DNA of 64,000 nucleotides. Origin: Microbulbifer sp. MKSA007. GTDB lineage: Bacteria > Pseudomonadota > Gammaproteobacteria > Pseudomonadales > Cellvibrionaceae. Positions 9,478-17,649 of the stretch are shown here, one piece after another; positions within the stretch are counted from its first letter, which is position 1, and each line of letters starts with the position of its first letter. The stretch spans positions 758,501 to 822,500 of the forward strand of contig CP128433.1 in the NCBI GenBank assembly GCA_032615215.1, written 5' to 3'. The notes under the pieces were generated by a model. That model searched no databases, was not told where the DNA came from, and was given only the letters and a program-made list of their open reading frames with translations. A program made the position numbers and the translations under genes.

Positions 9478-10629
9478 ATGAATTCCATTGAGCGCCGCGC
9501 CCTGGGTGGGCTGGCTTCCCTGTATGTCTTTCGTATGCTGGGCCTGTTTATGGTCTTGCCGGTTCTCACTGTGTACGGCGAGGGCTATCGCGATAGCACG
9601 CCGATGCTGCTGGGGCTGGCAATGGGTGCCTATGGCTTGAGTCAGGCGGTACTCCAAATTCCTCTGGGGCTCCTGTCCGATCGCTGGGGGCGCAAGCCGG
9701 TTATTTATACCGGCCTTGCACTGTTTGCCCTGGGCAGTGTCATCGCTGCACTGACGGATTCGGTTTACGGCCTTATTGTGGGGCGGGTACTGCAGGGTTG
9801 TGGTGCCATTGCCGCGGCTGTGATGGCGCTGGTCGCCGACTTAACCCGCGATGAAAAGCGCGGTATTGCGATGGCGATTATCGGAGCGTCTATTGGTGTC
9901 GCATTTATGCTGGCGGTGATCCTGGGGCCGGCGCTGGCCGGTGTGGGCGGCTTGCCGGCAATTTTCTGGGTCACTGCTGGATTAGCACTGCTGGGTGGAT
10001 TATTGGTTTGGCGCTTGGTGCCAACTCCGGGGGCGGCTAAGCGGCCGGCAGTTTATGGTAGTGGTTTTCGTACGGTAGTTAAAAGCGGTCTTGTTTGGCG
10101 CTTGGTTTCTGGGGCCTTTTTCTCCCACTTGTTGCTCACTGCATTGTTCGTCGCCCTGCCATTGGTGCTAGTCGATAGATTGGATTGGCCGGCGAGCGAG
10201 CACTGGAAATTGTATGGACCACTCATGCTCGGCACCTTCCTGCTGATGTTGCCAATGATGAGGGCGGCAGAGAAAAGTGATCGGGTGCCTTTTGCGCTTA
10301 ATTTTGCTTGTTTAGCTTTGATCGGTGGCAGTGCGGCCTTGTTGTCTGTAAGCACCTGGATGCTGGTAGTCTTGCTGGCAGTGTTCTTCACCGGTTTCAA
10401 CCTGCTTGAAGCCCTGCTGCCGGCGCAGCTAACCAGGAAGGCTCCGGCGGAAGCGAGGGGCGCAGCTACGGGGCTCTACGCGACTTTACAGTTCTTTGGC
10501 ACCTTTGTCGGCGGTAGCCTGGGTGGCCTGCTGTTCGGTCTGGGGGGCGCTTCCGCAGTTGCTGCTCTGGGTTTGGTGGTGCTGCTGCTATGGATGTTGC
10601 TGTGGTGGGGTTTGCGCGAGAGAGCGTGA
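9478..10629 (+). CDS. MFS transporter, drug-exporter type
   Basis: This 383-residue inner-membrane protein of the major facilitator superfamily has about 12 hydrophobic segments. MFS motif A, GLLSDRWGRKPV, is at residues 64-75 between helices 2 and 3. The sequence resembles the YajR/Bcr-like proton antiporters, without the extra C-terminal domain of YajR. Its position between uvrA and ssb is the same as that of an uncharacterised MFS gene in Pseudomonas. The substrate cannot be inferred. Confidence 0.85.
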   Translation: MNSIERRALGGLASLYVFRMLGLFMVLPVLTVYGEGYRDSTPMLLGLAMGAYGLSQAVLQIPLGLLSDRWGRKPVIYTGLALFALGSVIAALTDSVYGLIVGRVLQGCGAIAAAVMALVADLTRDEKRGIAMAIIGASIGVAFMLAVILGPALAGVGGLPAIFWVTAGLALLGGLLVWRLVPTPGAAKRPAVYGSGFRTVVKSGLVWRLVSGAFFSHLLLTALFVALPLVLVDRLDWPASEHWKLYGPLMLGTFLLMLPMMRAAEKSDRVPFALNFACLALIGGSAALLSVSTWMLVVLLAVFFTGFNLLEALLPAQLTRKAPAEARGAATGLYATLQFFGTFVGGSLGGLLFGLGGASAVAALGLVVLLLWMLLWWGLRERA

Positions 10630-10668
10630 AGGTAGCGCTTACTAACATTGAGCCGCTATTGTATCCTA

Positions 10669-10684
10669 CTGGATAAAAATACAA
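10669..10684. promoter_or_regulatory. SOS-box-like sequence upstream of ssb
   Basis: CTGGATAAAAATACAA fits the gammaproteobacterial LexA consensus (CTG, AT-rich 10-mer, CAG) except for the final base and three internal positions. It lies about 120 bases upstream of ssb, a gene that is SOS-controlled in several relatives. The match is imperfect, so this is a candidate only. A 6-base-arm palindrome (TGTTGC-AAT-GCAACA) follows at 10695-10709. Confidence 0.3.
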
Positions 10685-10801
10685 TATTTACCGATGTTGC
10701 AATGCAACACTGACGGTATTTCATAACACTTGATAGATTAATTGATTGTTTAAATAGTTTATTGCCCCGGGTGGAGCCCGGGTTGACGAGAGGAGAGGGC
10801 C

Positions 10802-11425
10802 ATGGCCAGGGGTATTAATAAAGTAATTCTGATCGGTAATCTGGGGAATGACCCGGAAACCAAATATATGCCGAGTGGCGGTGCTGTTACCAACATCAGC
10901 CTGGCTACCAGTGAGAGCTGGAAAGACAAGCAGACTGGCCAGCAGCAGGAGCGCACTGAGTGGCATCGCGTAGTATTTTTTAACCGCCTGGCTGAGATCG
11001 CCGGTGAGTACCTGCGCAAGGGGGCCAAAGTTTATGTAGAGGGCTCTCTACGCACCCGTAAGTGGCAGGATAAGAATTCCGGCCAGGACCGCTACACCAC
11101 TGAAATCGTTGCCAGCGAAATGCAGATGCTGGACGGTCGCGGTGAGCAGGGCGGCTTTGGTCAGAGTATGGGTGGCGCTGGAATGGGTGCAGCCGCAGGT
11201 GGTCAAATGGGTGGCGGCCAGCCGATGGGTGGTTCCAGCGGTTTTGACCAACAGGGCGGCGGTTTCCAGGGTGGCTACCAGCAGCAGGGCGGCCAGGAGG
11301 CATACGGGCAGGGGCGTACCGCTCCCTCACCGATGGCACCAGCTAACCAGCAGCCCCAGCAACAGCCGAACCAGGGTCCTGCCGGTGGTTTCGATAATAG
11401 CTTTGATGACGATATCCCGTTCTAA
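10802..11425 (+). CDS. ssb: Single-stranded DNA-binding protein
   Basis: The 207-residue SSB coats single-stranded DNA during replication, recombination and repair. Residues 1-110 are the OB fold (MARGINKVILIGNLGNDPE and TEWHRVVFFNRLAEIAGEYL). A long Gly/Gln/Met-rich linker follows, then the acidic tip FDDDIPF that recruits partner proteins. It is a little longer than the E. coli protein (178) because of the linker. The upstream AGGAGAGGG is a strong ribosome site. A hairpin with two cccggg arms at 10766-10782 lies in the leader just before it and could affect translation. Confidence 0.97.
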   Translation: MARGINKVILIGNLGNDPETKYMPSGGAVTNISLATSESWKDKQTGQQQERTEWHRVVFFNRLAEIAGEYLRKGAKVYVEGSLRTRKWQDKNSGQDRYTTEIVASEMQMLDGRGEQGGFGQSMGGAGMGAAAGGQMGGGQPMGGSSGFDQQGGGFQGGYQQQGGQEAYGQGRTAPSPMAPANQQPQQQPNQGPAGGFDNSFDDDIPF

Positions 11426-11440
11426 GAACTGGATTTACCA

Positions 11441-12289
11441 GTGTCTGAATTGAATACAGGTTATATGCCGGATACCGTCGCCATTATCACAGCAGGTAAT
11501 GAGATTGATGGTGCGCTGCAAAAAAGACTGCAGCGCGCAGGCTTTCGCATACAGCAGTTGACCCCCGGGGAAATCGATCAATTGAGACCGGGCTCAATTG
11601 TGATTAATGCCTCCGCCTGTGCCGACAATCGAGGCATGCCGGAGTCACTGCTGGTGAGTAAGCGGCTTTGTGCTGCACCCTGTGAACATATTATTCATCT
11701 CTCATCCTACCAAGTTTTTTCTGGCGGTGAGCGCCGCCGCTATGACGAAGATGAGCCCGCAGAACCACAGTCCTTGAGTGGGCGCGAATGGCTGGCCTGC
11801 GAAGATGCCTTTAATGGGCTGCAAAACCTGACGATTTTGCGTTTTGGCTGGATGGTGGATAGTGGTCAGGATGCCTTGTTAGGGCGTATTTTACGCAACT
11901 TTGTGTCTGGGGAGCCTTTAGCCCTGGATGGAAGGAACAACGGTAACCCGGTGACAGTGGTGGATATGGCTCGTGTCGCAGTGGCGGTTGCCCAGCAGCT
12001 CGCTAGCGGGGCCAAGGCAGGAGGCGTTTACCACTACGGTAGTTCTGATAGCTGCACAGCGATGGAGTTTGCCCTGGAGGTGGTCGAGCGCGCCCAGGCT
12101 TTTTACGATGAAGAGCGCTTTGCGCAATTTACTTCATTAGGGGATGAGGCTGAGAAGCGGGATCGCAGCATAGTACTTTCATGTGGCAAGCTGCGGGATG
12201 TCTTTGGTGTTCAGCAGCGGAGCTGGAGACAGGGACTGACACGCCAGGTTGAGCTGTGGTTGGAGCGCTTACACGCGACTCCGGAATAG
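11441..12289 (+). CDS. NAD-dependent epimerase/dehydratase-like (RmlD-type) protein
   Basis: A 282-residue protein of the extended short-chain dehydrogenase type, closest in feel to dTDP-4-dehydrorhamnose reductase (sugar-nucleotide-binding) proteins. Support comes from VINASACADN, the HLSSYQVFSGG strand with its conserved Ser and Tyr, LRFGWMVDSG, GNPVTVVDMARVAV and GGVYHYGSSD. The N-terminal glycine motif (ITAGNEIDGAL) is degenerate, so cofactor binding is uncertain. The listed GTG start has a weak site; the in-frame ATG at 11465 is an alternative. It starts 15 bases after ssb, probably in the same transcript, and ends at a strong terminator. No rhamnose genes are near, so its role is unknown. 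Confidence 0.65.
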   Translation: MSELNTGYMPDTVAIITAGNEIDGALQKRLQRAGFRIQQLTPGEIDQLRPGSIVINASACADNRGMPESLLVSKRLCAAPCEHIIHLSSYQVFSGGERRRYDEDEPAEPQSLSGREWLACEDAFNGLQNLTILRFGWMVDSGQDALLGRILRNFVSGEPLALDGRNNGNPVTVVDMARVAVAVAQQLASGAKAGGVYHYGSSDSCTAMEFALEVVERAQAFYDEERFAQFTSLGDEAEKRDRSIVLSCGKLRDVFGVQQRSWRQGLTRQVELWLERLHATPE

Positions 12290-12313
12290 TTTGGTTTCTG
12301 TTGTGCAGTCAAT

Positions 12314-12341
12314 AAAAAGGGCGCCTCGCGGCGCCCTTTTT
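12314..12341. terminator. Bidirectional terminator between the epimerase-like gene and fabB
   Basis: A perfect inverted repeat AAAAAGGGCGCC / GGCGCCCTTTTT with a 4-base TCGC loop. It sits between two convergent genes and has T-runs in both directions, so it should end both transcripts. Confidence 0.9.
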
Positions 12342-12348
12342 ATTTCGA

Positions 12349-13572
12349 TTAGATTTTATCGAATATCAGGCAAGCATTAGTTCCGCCAAAGCCAAAGCTA
12401 TTGGACATAGCCCGTTTGACTTCAGTCTCACGCAGCTGGCGGACAAGGTCCATGCCTTCCGCAGCGGGGTCGAGGTTCTCTACATTAGCTGATGCAGCAA
12501 TAAAGTTATTCTGCATCATCAGCAGGCTATAAATGGCCTCCTGAACCCCTGCAGCTCCCAGAGAGTGGCCTGTCAGAGATTTGGTAGAGGCGAATGCCGG
12601 AACTGTATCCCCGAAGACTTCGCGCATGGCCTTCAATTCGGCGACATCGCCTACAGGCGTAGAGGTGCCGTGGGTATTGATATAATCCACGCTACCCTGC
12701 AGGCCTTTGCCGTCCATTCCGGCCAGAGCCTGCTGCATGCAGCGGGTGGCGCCTTCACCGCTTGGGGCAACCATATCGTAACCATCGGAAGTTGCGCCGT
12801 AACCGGTCAGCTCCGCATAGATGGTCGCACCGCGAGCCACGGCGTGTTCCATTTCTTCGAGCACCAGACAGCCACCACCACCGGCGATCACAAAGCCATC
12901 GCGATCGGCATCGTAGGGGCGTGATGCTTTTGTCGGAGTATCGTTATATTTGCTTGAGAGGGCGCCCATAGCGTCAAACAAGTGAGTCAAACTCCAGGCT
13001 AGTTCCTCACCACCGCCAGCAAACACTACATCCTGCTTACCCATCTGGATAAGCTCAGCTCCGTTTCCTATACAGTGGGCACTGGTAGCGCAAGCGGAGG
13101 AAATACTGTAGTTCACCCCTTTGATTTTGAATGGAGTGGCTAAGCATGCGGAAACGGTACTGTTCATTACCTGGGGCACGCGGTAGGCGCCTACACGGCG
13201 AACACCTTTTTCCTTCAGAGTATGTGCAGCGTCAATAATCTGCTGAGTGGATGTGCCGCCAGAGCCCATCACGATACCCGTGCGCGGATTAGATATCTGC
13301 GCCTCCTGCAGGCCCGACATCTCGATTGCCTCACGCATGGCAATGTACGCATAGGCTGCAGCGTCGCCCATAAAGCGAAGTTGCTTGCGATCGATATGCT
13401 CTTTGAAATCGATGTCCACAGGCCCAGCCACATGGCTGCGCAGGCCGAGCTCCTTATACTCTTCTTGGAAGCGGATGCCGCTTCGACCAGTTTTCAGTGA
13501 CTCGGTGACTTCTTTAGTGTTGGTACCGATACAGGAAGTGATACCCATTCCGGTAATGACGACCCGACGCAT
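12349..13572 (-). CDS. fabB: 3-oxoacyl-ACP synthase I
   Basis: FabB elongates cis-unsaturated acyl-ACP, the step that commits carbon to unsaturated fatty acids. From the ATG at 13572 the protein has 407 residues, close to E. coli FabB (406). Catalytic residues are visible: Cys161 in SISSACATSAHC, His301 in NTHGTSTPVGD, Lys331 and His336 in KSLTGHSLGAAG. I chose this start because GGAG lies 8 bases upstream and MRRVVITGMG is the usual N-terminus; an ATG five codons upstream (13587) has poorer support. It follows fabA on the same strand with a 67-base gap, the conserved fabAB operon. Confidence 0.97.
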   Translation of the reverse strand: MRRVVITGMGITSCIGTNTKEVTESLKTGRSGIRFQEEYKELGLRSHVAGPVDIDFKEHIDRKQLRFMGDAAAYAYIAMREAIEMSGLQEAQISNPRTGIVMGSGGTSTQQIIDAAHTLKEKGVRRVGAYRVPQVMNSTVSACLATPFKIKGVNYSISSACATSAHCIGNGAELIQMGKQDVVFAGGGEELAWSLTHLFDAMGALSSKYNDTPTKASRPYDADRDGFVIAGGGGCLVLEEMEHAVARGATIYAELTGYGATSDGYDMVAPSGEGATRCMQQALAGMDGKGLQGSVDYINTHGTSTPVGDVAELKAMREVFGDTVPAFASTKSLTGHSLGAAGVQEAIYSLLMMQNNFIAASANVENLDPAAEGMDLVRQLRETEVKRAMSNSFGFGGTNACLIFDKI

Positions 13573-13639
13573 AGTGATCTCCAGCATAGCTTGTCGGCAG
13601 AGGACTGATGGTTTCTACCGGTATTAGTCTTAAACGAGT

Positions 13640-14167
13640 TTAAAAATTGTCCGTACGGGTAAATAAGCCTACGCGAAGATCCTTTGCTGTGTAAATTTCT
13701 CTTCCATCCACAGAGACACTGCCGTCGCCAATACCCATAACAAGCCTGCGCTCAACAATCCGGCTCATCTGGATATGGTAAGTCACCTTCTTGCTGGTGG
13801 GGAGGATCTGGCCTGTAAATTTAACTTCACCACAGCCCAGTGCGCGGCCGCGGCCGGGGTTGCCTTTCCAGGCAAGGAAATAGCCCAGCAGCTGCCACAT
13901 AGCGTCCAAGCCCAGGCATCCAGGCATTACGGGATCGCCGGGGAAATGGCAGTCGAAGAACCATAGGTCGGGGTGAATGTCGAGCTCAGCGATCAGCTCT
14001 CCCTTGCCGAAAGCACCACCTTCCTTGGATATATGGGTGATACGATCGAGCATCAACATATTGGGAGCCGGCAACTGGGCGTTGCCTGGGCCGAACATCT
14101 CACCGCGGGAGCAAGTCAGGAGCTCCTCTCTGGTATACTCACTTTTTTGTACAAAATTACTCATCAT
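13640..14167 (-). CDS. fabA: 3-hydroxydecanoyl-ACP dehydratase/isomerase
   Basis: FabA dehydrates 3-hydroxydecanoyl-ACP and isomerises the trans-2 to the cis-3 double bond, which begins anaerobic-type unsaturated fatty acid synthesis. It has 175 residues (174 from the second of two adjacent ATGs); the family norm is 171-172. Active-site residues are His74 in FDCHFPGDPVMPG and Asp88 in LGLDAMWQL. NMLMLDRITHISKEGG is a conserved N-terminal segment. It is the first gene of fabAB. A promoter with an overlapping palindrome lies upstream (14224-14261), suggesting control by a fatty-acid-responsive regulator. Confidence 0.97.
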   Translation of the reverse strand: MMSNFVQKSEYTREELLTCSRGEMFGPGNAQLPAPNMLMLDRITHISKEGGAFGKGELIAELDIHPDLWFFDCHFPGDPVMPGCLGLDAMWQLLGYFLAWKGNPGRGRALGCGEVKFTGQILPTSKKVTYHIQMSRIVERRLVMGIGDGSVSVDGREIYTAKDLRVGLFTRTDNF

Positions 14168-14480
14168 TTCCCCGTTAGTGGGTGGTTATGCAATTGAGAT
14201 TGGACACTTTTGCAAGAGCGGGCATTCTAAGGGGTCTGTGTCGCTTGTCCAGTCGGTCAAGTCGCTTTTTGTGACTGGCGCGAGAATTGTCTTCACAAAT
14301 ACTGCTGATTTAGCGTATTAAATCCCTAATATATTTGTTTAGTTTCAGTACTTGTCCTCGGGGAATTCACACTATGAGCCAAGTTTAACGTTATCGAGTG
14401 TAAGTGCTCCTGTCGCGAGGCTATGATAAGTTGCCGGGTCTGCGCAGGGGTGCGCCGTTTTGAATTGATTAGGGGGCAGA
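14168..14480. other. Divergent intergenic region fabA/galU
   Basis: These 313 bases contain the fabA promoter and palindrome (reported separately) at the fabA side. The galU side has a good ribosome site (AGGGGG before the ATG), but I could not pick a convincing galU promoter. No gene was found. Confidence 0.5.
14224..14261 (-). promoter_or_regulatory. fabA promoter with overlapping imperfect palindrome
   Basis: On the minus strand CTGGAC (14252-14247) and TAGAAT (14229-14224) are 17 bases apart, a good sigma-70 pair about 60 bases before fabA. The -35 lies inside the 18-base near-palindrome CTTGaCCgactGGaCAAG (14244-14261). An operator covering a -35 fits repressor control, as in fabAB systems run by DesT- or FabR-like TetR regulators. 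The regulator's identity is not shown by the sequence. Confidence 0.55.
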
Positions 14481-15332
14481 ATGCTCAAGAAATGCCTATT
14501 TCCTGTTGCCGGTTACGGCACTCGTTTTCTTCCTGCCACTAAGGCAATGCCGAAAGAGATGTTGCCATTGGTGAATAAACCACTGGTTCAATATGGCGTT
14601 GAGGAAGCTATAGAGGCAGGGCTGACGGAGATCGGTTTTGTGACAGGGCGAGGCAAGCGCGCGATAGAGGATCACTTTGATACCAACTTTGAGTTGGAAC
14701 ACCAGATCGCCGGTACCGGCAAAGAACGTTACCTGGACTCAGTGCGTAAAGTGATCGATAGGGCGAGCTTTTCTTATACACGCCAGGGTGAAATGAGAGG
14801 TCTGGGTGATGCCATTTTACAAGGCCATCGCCTGATTGGTGATGAGCCGTTTGCGGTTGTGTTAGCTGACGACCTGTGTCTGAATGAAGATTTGGGCGTT
14901 TTGGGGCAAATGGTTCAGCTATATAAGCAATTCCGCTGCAGTATTGTTGCGGTAGAGGAAGTCCCGAAAGAGCAGATCCATAAATTTGGTGTGATCGGTG
15001 GCAATGAGATTAAGCCTGGGCTTTACCAAGTTACCGATATGGTGGAGAAGCCTGCAGCGGAAGATGCCCCCAGTAATATGGCGATTATTGGTCGTTATAT
15101 CCTGACACCGGATATCTTTGATCTGATCCGTGATACTCCTCCAGGCAAAAATGGTGAGGTTCAAATTACCGATGCGCTGATGGCGCAAGCTCAGCAGGGC
15201 TGCGTATTAGCCTATGCCTTCAAAGGTCGACGCTTTGACTGTGGTTCTGTAGAAGGCTTTATCGATGCAACCAACCACGTTTACGAAAATGTCTACTTGC
15301 CGGAGCAGGTTGCTAAGGAGAAGGCTAAGTGA
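14481..15332 (+). CDS. galU: UTP-glucose-1-phosphate uridylyltransferase
   Basis: GalU makes UDP-glucose from UTP and glucose-1-phosphate for LPS, glycans and osmoprotectants. The 283-residue protein begins with the nucleotide-binding signature FPVAGYGTRFLPATKAMPKE. It also contains PLVQYGVEEA, RQGEMRGLGDAI, VLADDL and NGEVQITDAL, all typical of bacterial GalU. AGGGGG precedes the ATG. Its stop overlaps the next gene's GTG start (GTGA), so galU and the phosphomannomutase gene are translationally coupled. Confidence 0.95.
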   Translation: MLKKCLFPVAGYGTRFLPATKAMPKEMLPLVNKPLVQYGVEEAIEAGLTEIGFVTGRGKRAIEDHFDTNFELEHQIAGTGKERYLDSVRKVIDRASFSYTRQGEMRGLGDAILQGHRLIGDEPFAVVLADDLCLNEDLGVLGQMVQLYKQFRCSIVAVEEVPKEQIHKFGVIGGNEIKPGLYQVTDMVEKPAAEDAPSNMAIIGRYILTPDIFDLIRDTPPGKNGEVQITDALMAQAQQGCVLAYAFKGRRFDCGSVEGFIDATNHVYENVYLPEQVAKEKAK

Positions 15333-16675
15333 GTGAGCTGACTTGCTTTAAGGCTTATGATCTTCGCGGCCGTGTTCCCGATGAACTTAATATCGATGTT
15401 GCATATCGAGTGGGGCGTGCCTTTGCCCAGTTCCTGAATGCTCGTCGAGTAGTTGTTGGGCATGATATTCGGCTTACCAGTGGTGAGTTAACTGATGCGC
15501 TGGTCAATGGATTACGAGATGCGGGTGCCGATGTTTTCCATATCGGCGAGTGCGGTACAGAAGAGGTCTACTTTGCCAATTTCCACGGGGACTTTGACGG
15601 CGGTATTTGTGTTACTGCTAGTCACAATCCTATGGACTACAACGGCATGAAGTTTGTCCGTGCAGGTAGTAGTCCAATCAGTGGTGATACCGGTCTACTG
15701 GATATCAAGCGCTTGGCAGAAGAAAACAACTTTGCTCCGGTTGAGCAAAGAGGTACTTTGCAGCGCTTTGAACACCGCGCTGATTTTGTGCAGCACTTAT
15801 TGGGGTATATCGATAATACTGCATTGAAACCATTAAAATTGGTGGTTAATGCGGGTAATGGTGGTGCGGGGGCGGTTGTTGATGCGCTGGCTCCACACCT
15901 GCCGTTTGAGTTTGTGCGAGTTCACCACGAGCCCGATGGCAACTTTCCCAACGGTATTCCCAACCCAATTTTGCCAGAAAACCGCAATTCTACTGCCGAG
16001 GCAGTGCGGGCAAGCGGTGCTGATTTTGGTATAGCCTGGGATGGTGATTTTGATCGCTGCTTTTTCTTCGATGAAAGTGGTGATTTTATTGAAGGTTACT
16101 ATGTTGTTGGCTTGCTGGCAGAAGCTTTCCTGGCAAAAAACAACGGTGCCAAAGTTGTTCATGATCCACGCCTGCTCTGGAATACCGAGGATATTGTCCG
16201 CGCTGCTGGTGGAGAGCCGGTACAGAGTAAAACCGGCCATGCCTTTATTAAAGAGCGCATGCGCAAGGAAGATGCCATTTATGGCGGTGAAATGAGTGCG
16301 CATCATTATTTCCGGGATTTTGCCTACTGCGATAGCGGTATGATTCCATGGTTATTGGTTGCTGAGTTGGTAAGTCGCAGTGGTAAATCGCTGTCACAGC
16401 TTGTTGGTGAGCGCATGGCTGCTTTCCCCTGTTCGGGGGAGATTAACTCTAAGGTTCAGGATGCTGCAGCACTGTTAAAGGCGGCAGAGGAAAAGTATGG
16501 ACCTGCAGCTGACAGCGTTGAGCACGTGGATGGGTTGAGTATCGTTTACCCCGAGTGGCGTTTTAATTTGCGTATGTCAAATACTGAACCGGTTGTTCGC
16601 TTGAATGTTGAATCCCGCGGAAGTGAGGAATTAATGCGGGAGAAAACAGAGGAGCTGCTTAAGCTTATCGGTTAA
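15329..16675 (+). CDS. Phosphomannomutase/phosphoglucomutase
   Basis: This 448-residue alpha-D-phosphohexomutase interconverts hexose-6- and hexose-1-phosphates. It would feed manC with mannose-1-phosphate and galU with glucose-1-phosphate. The phosphoserine loop VTASHNPMDYNGMK, the metal loop DGDFDRCFFFDESG, the sugar-binding GGEMSAHHYFRDF and the phosphate-binding RMSNTEPVVRLN are all present. The length equals that of ManB/CpsG types (about 455). The start is a GTG overlapping the galU stop. Whether it is the AlgC-like dual enzyme or a dedicated ManB cannot be settled by eye. Confidence 0.92.
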   Translation: MSELTCFKAYDLRGRVPDELNIDVAYRVGRAFAQFLNARRVVVGHDIRLTSGELTDALVNGLRDAGADVFHIGECGTEEVYFANFHGDFDGGICVTASHNPMDYNGMKFVRAGSSPISGDTGLLDIKRLAEENNFAPVEQRGTLQRFEHRADFVQHLLGYIDNTALKPLKLVVNAGNGGAGAVVDALAPHLPFEFVRVHHEPDGNFPNGIPNPILPENRNSTAEAVRASGADFGIAWDGDFDRCFFFDESGDFIEGYYVVGLLAEAFLAKNNGAKVVHDPRLLWNTEDIVRAAGGEPVQSKTGHAFIKERMRKEDAIYGGEMSAHHYFRDFAYCDSGMIPWLLVAELVSRSGKSLSQLVGERMAAFPCSGEINSKVQDAAALLKAAEEKYGPAADSVEHVDGLSIVYPEWRFNLRMSNTEPVVRLNVESRGSEELMREKTEELLKLIG

Positions 16676-16695
16676 TACTCGTTTTTTAATATTAG

Positions 16696-16721
16696 AAAGC
16701 CCCGCAACTGCGGGGCTTTTT
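16696..16721 (+). terminator. Intrinsic terminator after the galU-phosphomannomutase operon
   Basis: AAAGCCCCGCA / TGCGGGGCTTTTT with a short AC loop, 20 bases after the stop codon. The same GCCCCGC/GCGGGGC stem recurs after rpmA and proB. Confidence 0.9.
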
Positions 16722-16766
16722 GATTTGAGGGTGCTTGAAGTTACTTATCTGGCTTTATTAAAAAAG

Positions 16767-17396
16767 TTATAAGAGTCGGGTGACAGCTTGGATGGGGCCT
16801 TTGGGAGTCTTTACGTGTTGAGCGAAGATTTGCCACTGGTTCTTAACCCGTACTCCAATAACATAGGCGTAGTCGGAGTAGAGATGATGGTGGGGCCTTA
16901 GGGTTGAGCGCCCAAGGGATTTTGTGACGTTACCTAAAAACCTGAACTTTCCCCGATTGATAATTTCATTGTGTGTGGCCTTGCCATTGAGTCCCTGCTT
17001 TTTCCTTGGGCGAACATGAGCAACGGCTGGCATATTCGCATTGCGCCCGCCAATACAGAAACAGCAGTCACTGAGTTGCCCGGTAATCATAATGTCGGCA
17101 CCGCTGCGCATTTGGTAGGGCTCAAGGCGATCTAGGGCAAGGTCTTCATCCCAATCGATCATGCGAATATGGTGGACTTTGATTGTTTGTGGATCTTCGA
17201 TAAAGACCCCTTGGCGGTGGAAAGCAAAAATTTCATTGGGGCTATCGATACCAGGTGCGCCCATACCCATGGTGTAGGTCCCGAATTGATAATCCATGAC
17301 TCCAGTATCTTTTGTACCGGTAATTCTCACTAGGTTATTTTTTAAGAACATTTCCGGGTAATTTCTAAGCTGATAAAGCGCAGTAGAGCTTCTCAT
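16767..17396 (-). CDS. Uncharacterised 209-residue protein with a Cys-rich TGQLSDCCFC segment
   Basis: I do not recognise this protein. It starts at an ATG preceded by GAGAGA and has no signal peptide or membrane segment. Middle: ADIMITGQLSDCCFCIGG, then AVAHVRPRKKQ. C-terminal: YAYVIGVRVKNQWQIFAQH. The alternation of a cysteine motif, an A-H-V-R-P strand and a Y-x-I-G-V-R...W-x-x-F-A-Q strand suggests one compact catalytic or effector-like domain, but this is only an impression. It is a single-gene unit, convergent with the phosphomannomutase gene and upstream of nothing obvious. No immunity-like small gene lies beside it. Confidence 0.6.
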   Translation of the reverse strand: MRSSTALYQLRNYPEMFLKNNLVRITGTKDTGVMDYQFGTYTMGMGAPGIDSPNEIFAFHRQGVFIEDPQTIKVHHIRMIDWDEDLALDRLEPYQMRSGADIMITGQLSDCCFCIGGRNANMPAVAHVRPRKKQGLNGKATHNEIINRGKFRFLGNVTKSLGRSTLRPHHHLYSDYAYVIGVRVKNQWQIFAQHVKTPKGPIQAVTRLL

Positions 17397-17649
17397 GTGC
17401 CGATCTCTCTATACCAATTATATTTTTCTCGTTATTTTTGCTCCTGAGGAATTGGTGTTGGCGCTTGAAATAACAAGAGGAACAATCGTACCTAATGTTG
17501 AAGGGGCAGAGGAAAATAGATACGAATAAATCTTGGAGTCCGGTCAGGGGTGGTAGCTGTTCGAGGGGGTGGGAACAGCGTTGCTTCGCATTGTGCTTAA
17601 GGTAGCGGCGCTGCCCGCGCTATCGATATAGCCCGAGCAGCATTTACTT

